Assembly: GCF_017676365.1 (NCBI RefSeq)
Contig: NZ_JADKMA010000044.1
Location: 1-41,128, forward strand
Length of the DNA: 41,128 bases
Reading direction: 5' to 3'
Source of the DNA: Streptomyces oryzae
GTDB lineage: Bacteria > Actinomycetota > Actinomycetes > Streptomycetales > Streptomycetaceae
Shown: positions 22,850 to 30,988 of the stretch, in pieces
How the letters are laid out: every line of letters begins with the position of its first letter
Position numbering within the stretch: the first letter of the stretch is position 1
The notes under the pieces: generated by a model
Database searches by the model: none
Seen by the model: the letters and a program-made list of their open reading frames with translations, nothing else
What the model was told of the DNA's origin: nothing
Program-made: the position numbers and the translations under genes

Positions 22850-24175
22850 GTGACCGTTCGATCATGGTCAGGGGCCTCGGCACGGATGCGGCGGGGCCGG
22901 GAACGGGGCGCGAGGGTGTACGCGGTAGGCGAGCAGGACGATCACGACGACATCTTCCCGGTCATCGAGTACGAGGGTGCCGAGGGCTGCTGGGAGGCGC
23001 CGGCCGATCTGGAACGGCGGCTGTACAAACTGCACGAGGTCGACGAGAGCTACACCTATCTGCGCCTGCTCGCCGAGCACGGCGTCTACCACCCGGTGCC
23101 CATCCAGCAGGCCAACCGGAACCCCGCCGAACGGGAGTTCGTCACCAGCGAGGTCACGGGGTCCGACGGGATCACCCGGACCATCACCCAGGTCTACACC
23201 GACGGGATGCTGACCCGCCCGCACCCGTATGTCGTCTTCGAGTTCATCACGCTGGGCACCCTCGCCGACATCCTGCCGCCCGAGGTGGATGTCCTGGTCG
23301 TCAACGCGGCGACGCCCTGCCAGACGATGTTCCAGGTGGACGACGAGGAACGGGAGGTGTGGTCGGACCTGCACGAGGAGCTGTTCGATCCGCACGCGCT
23401 CACCGACCGCCTCGTCTCCCGCCGCACCGGCGCGCCCGAGCAGGGCCCGCTGCTGCACGGTCTCGCCTGCGGGGCACACCTGTGCTACGGCAACGGCGAC
23501 CCGTGGAACACCCTGGACTGGCACGGCGCCGGGTACAGCGCCGAGGTGGAACGGCTGGAGGAGAGCTGGGGCGTCAGCAGCCGGGAGGACTGGCTGGAGA
23601 CCCAGCAGCGGCTGCTGGAGTGCGAAGTCAGCCCCTGGTTCTGGGACTTCGTGCTGGGCGCCAGGATCTCGCTGGCGAAGGAGAACGGCAACCGCGGCCC
23701 GGTGGACGCAGGGCTGTGGCGGGACAGCGTCGAGGCGACACTGCGGCGCGTCATCGACGCGCCGCCGGGGCCGGAGTTCGAGACGTTCATCGCGGACATG
23801 CGCGAACTGGTCGGCAAGGTCCTGCGCTACGAGGCACGGTTCCGCGCCGACGAACTGCTCGGCCCCGACGAGGTGATCCGCACCATCGCGGCCTGGGATC
23901 TGGGCCGGGCCTCCAAGATGGCCCGCTGGGGCCGGGGCGCCCGCTATGCGACCCGCGCCGAGATGTACGACGCCATGGAGCGGGTCAGCGCGGGAGTGCG
24001 GAGCACCTACCGCTCCTGGGCGGAGTTCTCGGCGGCGTATGTGATGGGCCGCTGTCTGCACTTCGACGAGGAGCGGTTCGGCGAGTGGTACACCGAGGTG
24101 CTGGAGGCGCACCGCGCGCTGCTGCGGGCGCCCGCGAGCCCGTGGAACACGGTGCCGTTCCAGTTGCCTGGTTGA
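22850..24175 (+). CDS. DUF1266 domain protein (unknown function)
   Basis: About 441 residues. The C-terminal ~90 residues match the DUF1266 pattern: IAAWDLGRASKMARWGRGARYATRAEMYDAM, YRSWAEFSAAYVMGRCLHFDE, and an ending SPWNTVPF. The ~300 residues before it (IFPVIEYEGAEGCWEAPADLERRLYKLHE onward) are soluble, with many acidic residues and tryptophans, and I do not recognise them. The family includes E. coli YbeR/YbeU-like proteins of unknown role. The start is uncertain: GTG at 22850 follows GGGAG, GTG at 22916 is an alternative, and the open frame also extends upstream across the previous stop. No membrane segment or signal. It converges on the MMPL gene through a repeat. Confidence 0.75.
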   Translation: MTVRSWSGASARMRRGRERGARVYAVGEQDDHDDIFPVIEYEGAEGCWEAPADLERRLYKLHEVDESYTYLRLLAEHGVYHPVPIQQANRNPAEREFVTSEVTGSDGITRTITQVYTDGMLTRPHPYVVFEFITLGTLADILPPEVDVLVVNAATPCQTMFQVDDEEREVWSDLHEELFDPHALTDRLVSRRTGAPEQGPLLHGLACGAHLCYGNGDPWNTLDWHGAGYSAEVERLEESWGVSSREDWLETQQRLLECEVSPWFWDFVLGARISLAKENGNRGPVDAGLWRDSVEATLRRVIDAPPGPEFETFIADMRELVGKVLRYEARFRADELLGPDEVIRTIAAWDLGRASKMARWGRGARYATRAEMYDAMERVSAGVRSTYRSWAEFSAAYVMGRCLHFDEERFGEWYTEVLEAHRALLRAPASPWNTVPFQLPG

Positions 24176-24185
24176 GCACCGTGTC

Positions 24186-24269
24186 GGGCTGCGGGTTCGT
24201 TGTGGCTGGTGGGGGTGTCCCCTGCTCGAAGAGCTTGGGGGAGCAGTTCCCCGCGCGTGCCGCGCCCCG
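24186..24269 (-). repeat. Intergenic repeat family I, copy 2 (filled)
   Basis: Read on the minus strand: GCGCGGGGAACTGC, then the hairpin unit, then CCAGCCACAACG and ACCCGCAGCCC. The unfilled copies at 33176, 35480 and 38859 have only GCGA where the unit sits. It fills the gap between the convergent DUF1266 and MMPL genes and may terminate both. Confidence 0.87.
24211..24242 (-). repeat. Hairpin unit, copy 4
   Basis: A 32-bp unit on the minus strand, ending GGGGACACCCCC. It follows CTGC (minus strand, 24246-24243) exactly as copies 2 and 3 do, but inside a different repeat family. Confidence 0.88.
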
Positions 24270-24281
24270 CGCGTACTTGTG

Positions 24282-26459
24282 TCAGCTGCCTTCCGGTCGC
24301 TCCAGCTCCACCTTCGGCAGCCGTGCGGCGAGCGGTGCCGGAAGCCACCAGGCGCGGCGGCCGAGCAACTGCATCGCGGCGGGCACGATCAGGCAGCGGA
24401 TGACCAGCGCGTCCAGCAGAATCGCCACCGCGAGGCCCAGCCCGAACTGCTGCAGCATGCGGCTGGGGCTGAGGACGAAGGCGGCGAAGACCACGATCAT
24501 GATGGCCGCCGCCGCGGTGATCACTTTGCCGGTGGCGGCCAGGCCCTCGCGTACCGCGTGGCCGTGGTCCCGCGTGCGCGTCCACTCCTCGTGGATGCGG
24601 GAGATCAGAAAGACCTCGTAGTCCATCGACAGCCCGAAGACGATCGCGAAGATCATCACCGGGATGAACGCCTCGACGGGCCCCGGCTGCACCCCGAACC
24701 AGCCCTCCTGGAAGACCGGGGTGACCACGCCCAGCGCGGCGGAGATGCTCAGCAGGTTCAGCACGGCCGCCTTGAGCGGGATCAGGACCGAGCGGAACAC
24801 CGCCACCAGCAGCAGCGACGACATCCCTACGACGATCGCCACGAACAGCGGCATCCGTGCGGCGACGCTGTCGGCGAAGTCCTGCGTGGCGGCGGTCGGT
24901 CCGCCGACCAGAATCTCGGCGCCCGTCTGCCGCTCCAGCGGCGGCAGTACGTCGTCCCTGAGCCGGTGCACGAGATCGGTGGTGCCCGCGTCCTGCGGCG
25001 CGGTCCCGGGGAAGACGACGACCGTGACCGGCCCTCCGTTCTCCGCCGGCAGTGCGGGGGTGGTCGCGGCGACGCCGTCGGCCTCGGCGAGGGCCGTGCG
25101 GACCGCCTGGCCGTCCGCCCTGTCACCGTCCACGACGACGATCAGCGGGCCGTTGAAGCCGGGCCCGAAGCCCTCGGCCAGCAGGTCGTACGCCTGCCTG
25201 CTGGTCGTCGTACGCGGGTCGTTGCCCGCGTCCGAGAAGCCGAGGCGGATCCCGAGCGCCGGCGCTGACAGCGCGAGGAGGGCGAGGAGCGCGGCGAGCA
25301 GCGCGGGCAGCGGGCGGCGCTGTACCGCGGCCGCCAACTGCCGCCATCCGGCCCCCTCTTCCTTGCCCTTGGCCGCGGACTTCTCCGCGCGCTTGAGCAC
25401 CTGGCGCCGGATCCGCTGCCCGAACAGCGCCAGCAGCGCGGGCAGCAGGATCAGCGAGGCCGCCATGGTGGCCAGCACGGTCAGCGCCACCGCCAGGGCG
25501 ACGCCCTGCAGGGAGCCGAGGCCGAGCGCTATCAGGCCGAGCATGGCGATGATCACGGTGCAGCCGGCGAAGAAGACCGTCCGGCCCGCGGAGTCCACGG
25601 CGAGCCGGGCCGCGCGCTCGGAGTCCGCGCCACGGGTGAGCTCGTGCCGGTAGCGGTAGAAGATCAACAGCGCGTAGTCGACACCCACGCCGAGCCCGAT
25701 CAGCATCATGATCGGCGGTGTGAAGTCGGCGACGGTGAACACATGGGAGGCCAGCGCGATCAGCCCGATCGCGCCGCCCACCGCGAACAGCGCGGTCAGC
25801 AGCGGCAGTGCGGCCGCGATCAGCGAGCCGAAGAGCAGCACGAGGATCACGAGCGCGGCGAGCAGGCCAGCGCCTTCGGCCGAGCCGCCTTCCTCCTCCT
25901 CGGCGCCGCGCACGGCCTCGCCGCCGAGTTCGACCCGGAGGCCGTCTCCGGCAGCGGACCTGGCGGTGCCGATGATTCTTGTGATGTCGGCCTTGGGAAC
26001 GTGCTGCGCCTTGTCCTCCAGCGTCACCGTGGCGTAGCCGATCGTGCCGTCCTCGGAGACGGCCGAGGCGTCGGCGTAGGGGCTGCGCACCTGGGCGACG
26101 CCGGGCAGGTCGCGTACCTGGCCGAGCATCCGCCGCACCGCCGGCTCTCGCTCATCGATGCCCTCACGGTCCTTGAGGACGATCTGGATGCTGTCCCCGG
26201 CCTGTGCCGAACCGTGCTGTTTCAGCAGGTCGGTCGCGGCCTGTGATTCGGTGCCGGGCAGTGAGAAGTCGTTGCGGTAGTCGCTGCCTGCCGCCTGCGA
26301 GCCGGCGGTGATCGCGGCCAGCACGACCACCCACAGCAGCACGGCGCCCCAGCGATGGCGCTGGGACCAGCCGGCGAGTCGTCCGAAGACGCCGCGAGCG
26401 GCAGCGGCGGCTGAGCGGTCGGAGGTTCCGGTTACGGGTGTGCCGCGTTCGGGGGCCAT
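24282..26459 (-). CDS. MMPL family RND-type transporter
   Basis: A ~725-residue inner-membrane protein of the MMPL/RND superfamily. It has two repeated halves, each one transmembrane helix, a large outside domain and five further helices: helix 1 WGAVLLWVVVLAAI, a first cluster from GLLAALVILVLLFGSL to LILLPALLALFG, and a second half restarting at RPLPALLAALLALLALSAPALG. The proton-relay motifs GVGVDYALLIFYRYRHEL and GLSMDYEVFLISRIHEEW carry the expected Asp-Tyr pairs. Such proteins export lipids, siderophores or drugs. ATG at 26459 is taken; GTG at 26465 overlaps the stop of the upstream small gene, suggesting coupling. No substrate-defining neighbour is present. Confidence 0.92.
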   Translation of the reverse strand: MAPERGTPVTGTSDRSAAAAARGVFGRLAGWSQRHRWGAVLLWVVVLAAITAGSQAAGSDYRNDFSLPGTESQAATDLLKQHGSAQAGDSIQIVLKDREGIDEREPAVRRMLGQVRDLPGVAQVRSPYADASAVSEDGTIGYATVTLEDKAQHVPKADITRIIGTARSAAGDGLRVELGGEAVRGAEEEEGGSAEGAGLLAALVILVLLFGSLIAAALPLLTALFAVGGAIGLIALASHVFTVADFTPPIMMLIGLGVGVDYALLIFYRYRHELTRGADSERAARLAVDSAGRTVFFAGCTVIIAMLGLIALGLGSLQGVALAVALTVLATMAASLILLPALLALFGQRIRRQVLKRAEKSAAKGKEEGAGWRQLAAAVQRRPLPALLAALLALLALSAPALGIRLGFSDAGNDPRTTTSRQAYDLLAEGFGPGFNGPLIVVVDGDRADGQAVRTALAEADGVAATTPALPAENGGPVTVVVFPGTAPQDAGTTDLVHRLRDDVLPPLERQTGAEILVGGPTAATQDFADSVAARMPLFVAIVVGMSSLLLVAVFRSVLIPLKAAVLNLLSISAALGVVTPVFQEGWFGVQPGPVEAFIPVMIFAIVFGLSMDYEVFLISRIHEEWTRTRDHGHAVREGLAATGKVITAAAAIMIVVFAAFVLSPSRMLQQFGLGLAVAILLDALVIRCLIVPAAMQLLGRRAWWLPAPLAARLPKVELERPEGS

Positions 26460-26461
26460 GG

Positions 26462-26719
26462 TCACCGGCCCCCGTTCCGACGCGGCGGACGACCGGCCCA
26501 GCGCGCACCGATCACCGCGCCGGCGAGGGCGCTCAGGATCGGTACGCCGATGAAGGCGGCCAGCAGCGTGCCGCTGCGGTCCACATCGAGAGTGCGGTCG
26601 AGGACGAAGGTGCAGAGCGCGCCCGCCGTCTCGGTCAGCAGAAAGCCCGCGGCTCCGCCGAGCAGAAAGCCCAGCAGGGCGGCCGGGGCCTTGGTGGCGT
26701 ACAGGAACGGAGTTCTCAT
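26462..26719 (-). CDS. Small two-helix membrane protein (unknown)
   Basis: 85 residues with hydrophobic segments at about 10-40 (APAALLGFLLGGAAGFLLTETAGALCTFVL) and 50-72 (LLAAFIGVPILSALAGAVIGARW), and an Arg-rich tail. I do not recognise a family. Its stop lies within a few bases of the MMPL start, so the two are almost certainly co-transcribed and perhaps assembled together; an accessory role to the transporter is inference. The start is ATG at 26719. Confidence 0.7.
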   Translation of the reverse strand: MRTPFLYATKAPAALLGFLLGGAAGFLLTETAGALCTFVLDRTLDVDRSGTLLAAFIGVPILSALAGAVIGARWAGRPPRRNGGR

Positions 26720-26743
26720 GGCTGGAGCGTGCGGGGCCGGTTC

Positions 26744-26770
26744 GCCCGCCGGCGTCGGCCTCCGGCGGGC
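26744..26770 (-). terminator. Hairpin after the response regulator gene
   Basis: A perfect 9-bp stem GCCCGCCGG / CCGGCGGGC with a 9-nt loop, about 80 bp after the response-regulator stop and before the small membrane protein. It probably separates the two-component operon from the transporter operon. Confidence 0.6.
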
Positions 26771-26850
26771 ATCCCCGCTACGCCCGTGGTTGCGGCCGGA
26801 CGTCCCCGGCTACCCCGGGAGTTGCGGCTCCGGTGGCGGGCCCGGCGAGG

Positions 26851-27519
26851 TCACCCCGCAAGCCAGCCAGGGCTGACCATCCCGGACTCGTAGGCCAGGA
26901 CGACCAGTTGGGAACGGTCACGTACGTCCAGCTTCGACATGATGCGACTGACGTGGGTCTTGGCGGTGGCCGGGCTCAGCACCAGCCGCCCGGCGATCTC
27001 GTCGTTGCTCAGCCCGGCCGCGACCAGCTCCATCACCTCGCGCTCCCGCTCCGTCAGCGCGTTCAGCCGGGTACTGGCCTCGGGCACCTTGGCCCGGCGG
27101 GCGAACTCGGCGATCAGCCGACGGGTGACGGAAGGGCTGATCAGCGCGTCACCACGGGCAGCGACCCGTACCGCCTGCACCAGTTCCTCCGGTTCGGTGT
27201 CCTTCACGAGGAAGCCGGTGACGCCAGCGCGCAGGGCCCCGTAGATGTAGTCGTCCAGATCGAAGGTGGTCAGGATGACCACCCGCACCTCGGCGAGCCG
27301 GGAGTCGGCGGTGATACGGCGGGCCGCCTCGAGGCCGTCCACGTCCGGCATCCGGATGTCCATCAGGACGACGTCCGGCCGCAGTTGCCGGCAGGCGGCC
27401 ACCGCAGCCGCACCGTCGCCCGCCTCGCCGACGACGGTGAGGTCGTCCTCGTCCTCCAGGATCGAGCGGAATCCGGCGCGGACCAGCCGTTGGTCGTCGG
27501 CCAGCAGAACCTCGATCAT
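26851..27519 (-). CDS. NarL/FixJ-type response regulator
   Basis: A 222-residue two-component regulator. Receiver domain 1 to about 120, with the acidic pocket DD at 8-9, phosphorylated Asp54 in VVLMDIRMPDVDG, the Thr of LTTFD and Lys of FLVKD. C-terminal LuxR-type helix-turn-helix about 150-215, LTEREREVMELVAAGLSNDEIAGRLVLSPATAKTHVSRIMSKL. The start is ATG at 27519, where the receiver begins. It lies 58 bp after the histidine kinase stop, a standard kinase-regulator operon. No target is evident, though the neighbouring MMPL transporter is a plausible one. Confidence 0.94.
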   Translation of the reverse strand: MIEVLLADDQRLVRAGFRSILEDEDDLTVVGEAGDGAAAVAACRQLRPDVVLMDIRMPDVDGLEAARRITADSRLAEVRVVILTTFDLDDYIYGALRAGVTGFLVKDTEPEELVQAVRVAARGDALISPSVTRRLIAEFARRAKVPEASTRLNALTEREREVMELVAAGLSNDEIAGRLVLSPATAKTHVSRIMSKLDVRDRSQLVVLAYESGMVSPGWLAG

Positions 27520-27577
27520 GAGAAGCCGGCTCCGATCGTCATGTGCCCCGGCTGCCGGACCCGGCCGCCCGGCCCGC

Positions 27578-28744
27578 TCAGCGATTCTCGTACGGTATAC
27601 GGGCGGTGACGGCGAATCCGCCGTGCGGCCCCGGCCCCGCGGCGAGTTCACCGCCGAGCATAGCCGCCCGCTCCCGCATTCCGGCGATGCCGCTGCCCCC
27701 TGTGCTGCCCTGACCCGCGGCCCTTCGGTCCAGCGCGCCCGTCGCCTTCCCGTCGTCCTCGACCGCCAGCGCAAGCTCCCGCTCCCCGAACTCGAGGCGT
27801 ACGTCCACCGAGGTGGCCCCGTCCGCATGCCGGGTCACATTGGTCAGCGCCTCCTGCACGATCCGGAACGCCGCGAGATCGACCGCGGCGGGAAGCGGCC
27901 CCGCCCCTCCCCGGCTGTGCACCCGCACCTCGAGCCCCGTCGGCCTGGCCGAGACCACCAGCTCGTCCAGCCGGGCGAGGCCCGGCGCGGGCTGCGTCGG
28001 CGCCGCCTCGTCCACCTGGCGCAGCACCCCCAGCGTGGCGCGCAGCTCCCGCAGCGCCTCCCGGCTGCTCTGCTTGATCGTTGCCAGGGCTTCCTCGGCC
28101 TCCCCCGGATGCTTCGCGAGCCGGTGCAGGGAGGCGCCCGCCTGCACGTTGATCAGGGAGATCCGGTGCCCGATGACGTCGTGCAACTCGCGTGCGATCC
28201 GCAGCCGTTCCTCGGTGGCCCGGCGCCGCGCCGCCTCCTCCGCGAAGGCGAACCGTCTGTGCCGCATCGTTCCGAGCGCCAGCACGGCGACCAGCCAGCC
28301 GGTGAGCATGAAGAGGGCGACACTGTTCATGTCGTTGCTCCCGGCGAGCACCCCGATGCCCACCCCGATGACGACGACGGCGGCGAGCGCGAGGGCCGCC
28401 TGCAACCGGCCCTCGGCCGCGACGGAATAGAGCGAGATGATCACGGCGACCACCAGCGGGCCGTCGTACGTGCTGGTGACGTAGTACACGGCGGTGGCGG
28501 TCGCGACGAACACCGTCACGGCCACCGGATACCGACGCCGCACGTACAGCGCCCCGCACACGGCTGCGGTCAGCAGCCAGCCCAGGACGGTCACCGGCCA
28601 GGGCTCCGCCGGTTCGCGTATCAGCGGCGCCGAGCCCCAGACGGCCCCCAGCAGCAGCACACCGCAAGCCGGCACCACATCCGCTGCGCGGCCGTCCGGC
28701 AGCCGCAGGCGCAGGCGCAGCCGAGGTGTGGTGTCAGGTGCCAT
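27578..28744 (-). CDS. Two-component sensor histidine kinase (HisKA_3 type)
   Basis: A 388-residue membrane kinase. The N-terminal ~165 residues carry about five hydrophobic helices (VVPACGVLLLGAVWGSAP, VTVLGWLLTAAVCGALYV, VAVTVFVATATAVYYVT, ALALAAVVVIGVGIGVLAG and VALFMLTGWLVAVLALGT) with short loops, so the signal is likely sensed in or at the membrane. The dimerisation/phosphoacceptor box ERLRIARELHDVIGHRISLINVQAG contains the phospho-His, and the ATPase N-box FRIVQEALTNVTRHADG and the glycine box GGSGIAGMRERAAMLGG follow. ATG at 28744. It is the first gene of the kinase-regulator operon. Confidence 0.94.
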   Translation of the reverse strand: MAPDTTPRLRLRLRLPDGRAADVVPACGVLLLGAVWGSAPLIREPAEPWPVTVLGWLLTAAVCGALYVRRRYPVAVTVFVATATAVYYVTSTYDGPLVVAVIISLYSVAAEGRLQAALALAAVVVIGVGIGVLAGSNDMNSVALFMLTGWLVAVLALGTMRHRRFAFAEEAARRRATEERLRIARELHDVIGHRISLINVQAGASLHRLAKHPGEAEEALATIKQSSREALRELRATLGVLRQVDEAAPTQPAPGLARLDELVVSARPTGLEVRVHSRGGAGPLPAAVDLAAFRIVQEALTNVTRHADGATSVDVRLEFGERELALAVEDDGKATGALDRRAAGQGSTGGSGIAGMRERAAMLGGELAAGPGPHGGFAVTARIPYENR

Positions 28745-28920
28745 ACAGCCAGCCTAAGCAGCCTCGCCGACAGCGGAGTCGGCCCGACGGCCGAACCGCG
28801 CGAGAGGGACCCGCAACCACGGATGTACGGCTGCCCGGCGCCGTCACAACCGCAGCGGTAGCGCAGTTGCCCGCCCAGGGCCGACGCCCGGGCCTTGGCC
28901 CGGCCCTCATTCTCGGCGGC
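28745..28920. promoter_or_regulatory. Divergent gap upstream of the histidine kinase
   Basis: About 175 bp that must contain the kinase promoter. The one clear structure is an inverted repeat CCGGGCC-TT-GGCCCGG at 28888-28903, 17 bp before the next gene's start. No confident promoter hexamers are seen. Confidence 0.35.
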
Positions 28921-29349
28921 ATGAACGCGTACGAGCACAAGCACACGGCCCCGCCACTGCTGCGGCGCCCGGACTGGCCGGTGGTGATCGGGCTGGCAGT
29001 TGTCGCACTGGTCAGGCCGCTGTTCTCGATCACAGGGCTGAGTGACAGCCTCGGCAAACCGGCCACCCCGCTGATCCTCACGGCCGCCATCTCGGCAGTG
29101 TGGGTCGGCGCCGGTGTACTGAACCGGGTGCGCGAGCCGCTGCCGACCCTCGTCGCCGCCGGTCTCGCGTACGCGCTCGGCACCCTCGTACTCAGCGGGG
29201 TGCTCTCGCCGCTCCTCGACGGCGAGTTGGCCGGTCCACTGGCCCAGCCGCAGTCGATCGTGCCGCTCTTCGCGGTCAACGCCGCGTGGGGTGCGCTGTG
29301 CGGAGTCTGTTCCCTGGGCCTGCGCAGAGCCCGGGGACACGGCGATTGA
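28921..29349 (+). CDS. Small integral membrane protein (unknown)
   Basis: 142 residues with four likely helices: VVIGLAVVALVRPLFSI, LILTAAISAVWVGAGVL, LVAAGLAYALGTLVLSGVL and IVPLFAVNAAWGALCGVCSLGL. The N-terminus MNAYEHKHTAPPLLRRPDW is cytosolic-like. I do not recognise a named family. ATG at 28921 is preceded only by a weak GGCGGC; the open frame extends about 195 bp upstream without a better site. It is divergent from the histidine kinase and convergent with the RidA gene, so it appears monocistronic. Confidence 0.65.
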   Translation: MNAYEHKHTAPPLLRRPDWPVVIGLAVVALVRPLFSITGLSDSLGKPATPLILTAAISAVWVGAGVLNRVREPLPTLVAAGLAYALGTLVLSGVLSPLLDGELAGPLAQPQSIVPLFAVNAAWGALCGVCSLGLRRARGHGD

Positions 29350-29371
29350 GGGCGGGCATCCGGCATACGCG

Positions 29372-29779
29372 TCAGTCCAGTACGGCGGCCACCGCCTCGA
29401 TCTCGACCAGCTGGTCGGTGTAGCCGAGCACCGTGACGCCCATCAGCGTGCTGGGGACGTCGTGGTCGCCCATGGCGTCGCGGTAGACCTCCCAGGCGGC
29501 CCCGAGGTCTTCCTGCCGGCTGGAGGCCACCAGGACCCTGGTGCTGATCAGGTCCCGCAGGCCGGCGCCCGCTTCGCCGAGGGCTGTGCGCAGGTTGTCC
29601 ACCACCAGGGCGGCCTGGCCCGCGTAGTCGCCGACGGGGGTGACGGTGCCGTCGGCGGTCAGCGGGCAGGCACCGGCGAGGAATATCAGGCGGGCCTCGG
29701 GCGGCGCCGTGGCCGCGTAGGCGTATTCGGCAACGTCGGAGAGGGCGTTGGAGCGGACCAGAGTGACGGCTCGCGGCAC
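29372..29779 (-). CDS. RidA/YjgF/UK114 family protein
   Basis: A 135-residue RidA-type protein; the family includes enamine/imine deaminases that protect PLP enzymes. Family marks are RLIFLAGACPLTADG, DYAGQAALVVDNLRTALGEAGAGLRDLISTRVLVA, and the C-terminal TLMGVTVLGYTDQLVEIEAVAAV. The usual catalytic Arg in the strand before VEIEA (often RP.. VEI) is not obvious, so it may belong to a divergent subgroup without deaminase activity. GTG at 29779 follows AAGGGA; the upstream open frame is rejected. It lies about 100 bp upstream of the stop of the LLM gene on the same strand. Confidence 0.85.
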   Translation of the reverse strand: MPRAVTLVRSNALSDVAEYAYAATAPPEARLIFLAGACPLTADGTVTPVGDYAGQAALVVDNLRTALGEAGAGLRDLISTRVLVASSRQEDLGAAWEVYRDAMGDHDVPSTLMGVTVLGYTDQLVEIEAVAAVLD

Positions 29780-29876
29780 GGGGGTTCCCTTCGGGGGTCC
29801 GGCTGGGTTCCCCGGCAGCTCAACGCAGCGGCCGCGGCCCGCGCAACCGGTTATTCGCACCCGCCCGGGAGAGGGC

Positions 29877-30842
29877 TCAGCCGCCCAGCTCCTGCTTGAG
29901 GCGTCCGATCAGCTGCGCGTCGCAGAAGTCGAGGAAGCCCCTGGGGTCCGGGCCCGCGTTCATCAGCACCAACCGGTCGTAGCCGGCCTCCGCGAAGGGC
30001 CGGGCGACCTCCAGATACCGCTGCGGGTCGTTGCCGCAGGCGAAGCGCTGCCTGATGTCCTCTTCGCGGACCTGCGCGGTGGCGGCCTCGAAGTTGACCG
30101 GATTGGGGAGTTCGCTCATCACCTTCCAGCCGGTCAGCGCCCAGCGGAAGTACTTGAGCGCCGACTGTGCGCCCTCGCTCTCGCTCTCCGCCCAGGCCAT
30201 CGGCACCTCGGCGTAGCCGGGCCCGGTGCCGCCGGCCTCCCGGTAGTAGCGCACGATCTCGGGCTTCTCCTCGGTGGCGAAGAGGGCGTCGCCCAGTTCG
30301 GCGGCGATCCGGCAGGAGGCCGGGCCGCTGGCGGCGACCGCCATCAGCGGCGGTTCTGGAGGCAGATCGAAGACGCGGGCGTCCTCAAGGCGTAGGTGTT
30401 TTCCCTCGTAGGAGCGGTAGCCCCCCTGCCACAGCAGCCGGATGATCTCCAGGGCTTCCCGGAACCTGGCGTGCCGTTCGGAGACGGCAGGCCAGCCGCT
30501 TCCGGTCACGTGTTCGTTCAGACGTTCCCCGGAACCGACGCCGAGAACGAAACGACCCTCGGAGACGAGGGCCATCGTCGCGGCGGCCTGGGCAACGATG
30601 GCCGGGTGGTAGCGCATGCTGGGGCAGGTGACACCGGTGACCAGCCGGATGCGCTCCGTCTTGGCCGCGATGGCGCCGAGCACGCTCCAGGTGAAGGCCG
30701 AGTGGCCCTGGTCGTCCAGCCACGGGTGGTAGTGGTCGCTCATCTCCACGAAGTCGAAACCGGCGGCCTCGGCGGCGATGGCCTGCCGGATCAGCTCCTG
30801 GGGGCCGTACTGTTCGGTGGCGAGCTTGTAGCCGATCTGCAT
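29877..30842 (-). CDS. F420-dependent LLM-class oxidoreductase
   Basis: A 321-residue luciferase-like barrel of the F420-dependent glucose-6-phosphate-dehydrogenase-like group. The N-terminus MQIGYKLATEQYGPQELIRQA and the core FDFVEMSDHYHPWLDDQGHSAFTWSVLGAIAAKTERIRLVTGVTCP are characteristic; RFVLGVGSGERLNEHV gives the phosphate/F420 loop. The enzymes transfer hydride between coenzyme F420 and a small substrate in the cytoplasm. ATG at 30842 follows AAGGAG at a good distance. It is divergent from an SDR and next to a zinc alcohol dehydrogenase, so a redox cluster is possible; the actual substrate is unknown. Length is normal. Confidence 0.9.
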   Translation of the reverse strand: MQIGYKLATEQYGPQELIRQAIAAEAAGFDFVEMSDHYHPWLDDQGHSAFTWSVLGAIAAKTERIRLVTGVTCPSMRYHPAIVAQAAATMALVSEGRFVLGVGSGERLNEHVTGSGWPAVSERHARFREALEIIRLLWQGGYRSYEGKHLRLEDARVFDLPPEPPLMAVAASGPASCRIAAELGDALFATEEKPEIVRYYREAGGTGPGYAEVPMAWAESESEGAQSALKYFRWALTGWKVMSELPNPVNFEAATAQVREEDIRQRFACGNDPQRYLEVARPFAEAGYDRLVLMNAGPDPRGFLDFCDAQLIGRLKQELGG

Positions 30843-30988
30843 GTGTACTGCTCCTTGGTCGCTCTCCCCCCTCGGGTACCTCCGCGTCCTCTCGCACACT
30901 CGCACCGTCCCTCGGCCCGCGAGGGGTGTGACACGGCGGATGCGGGGAACCGCCGGGGACCGACACCTCCGTCCGAAGGAGAGCGGGC
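30843..30988. promoter_or_regulatory. Divergent region LLM/SDR
   Basis: 146 bp that must hold both promoters. An inverted repeat CCCTCG-N5-CGAGGG (30909-30925) lies near the middle and is a candidate regulator site. No clear promoter hexamers are seen. Confidence 0.35.

Noticed and set aside
24211..24242. A simple transcription terminator as the whole explanation for the hairpin unit
   Set aside because: Termination may well occur there, but near-identical sequence at several loci, insertion into two unrelated repeat families and the constant CTGC flank are not explained by a terminator alone.
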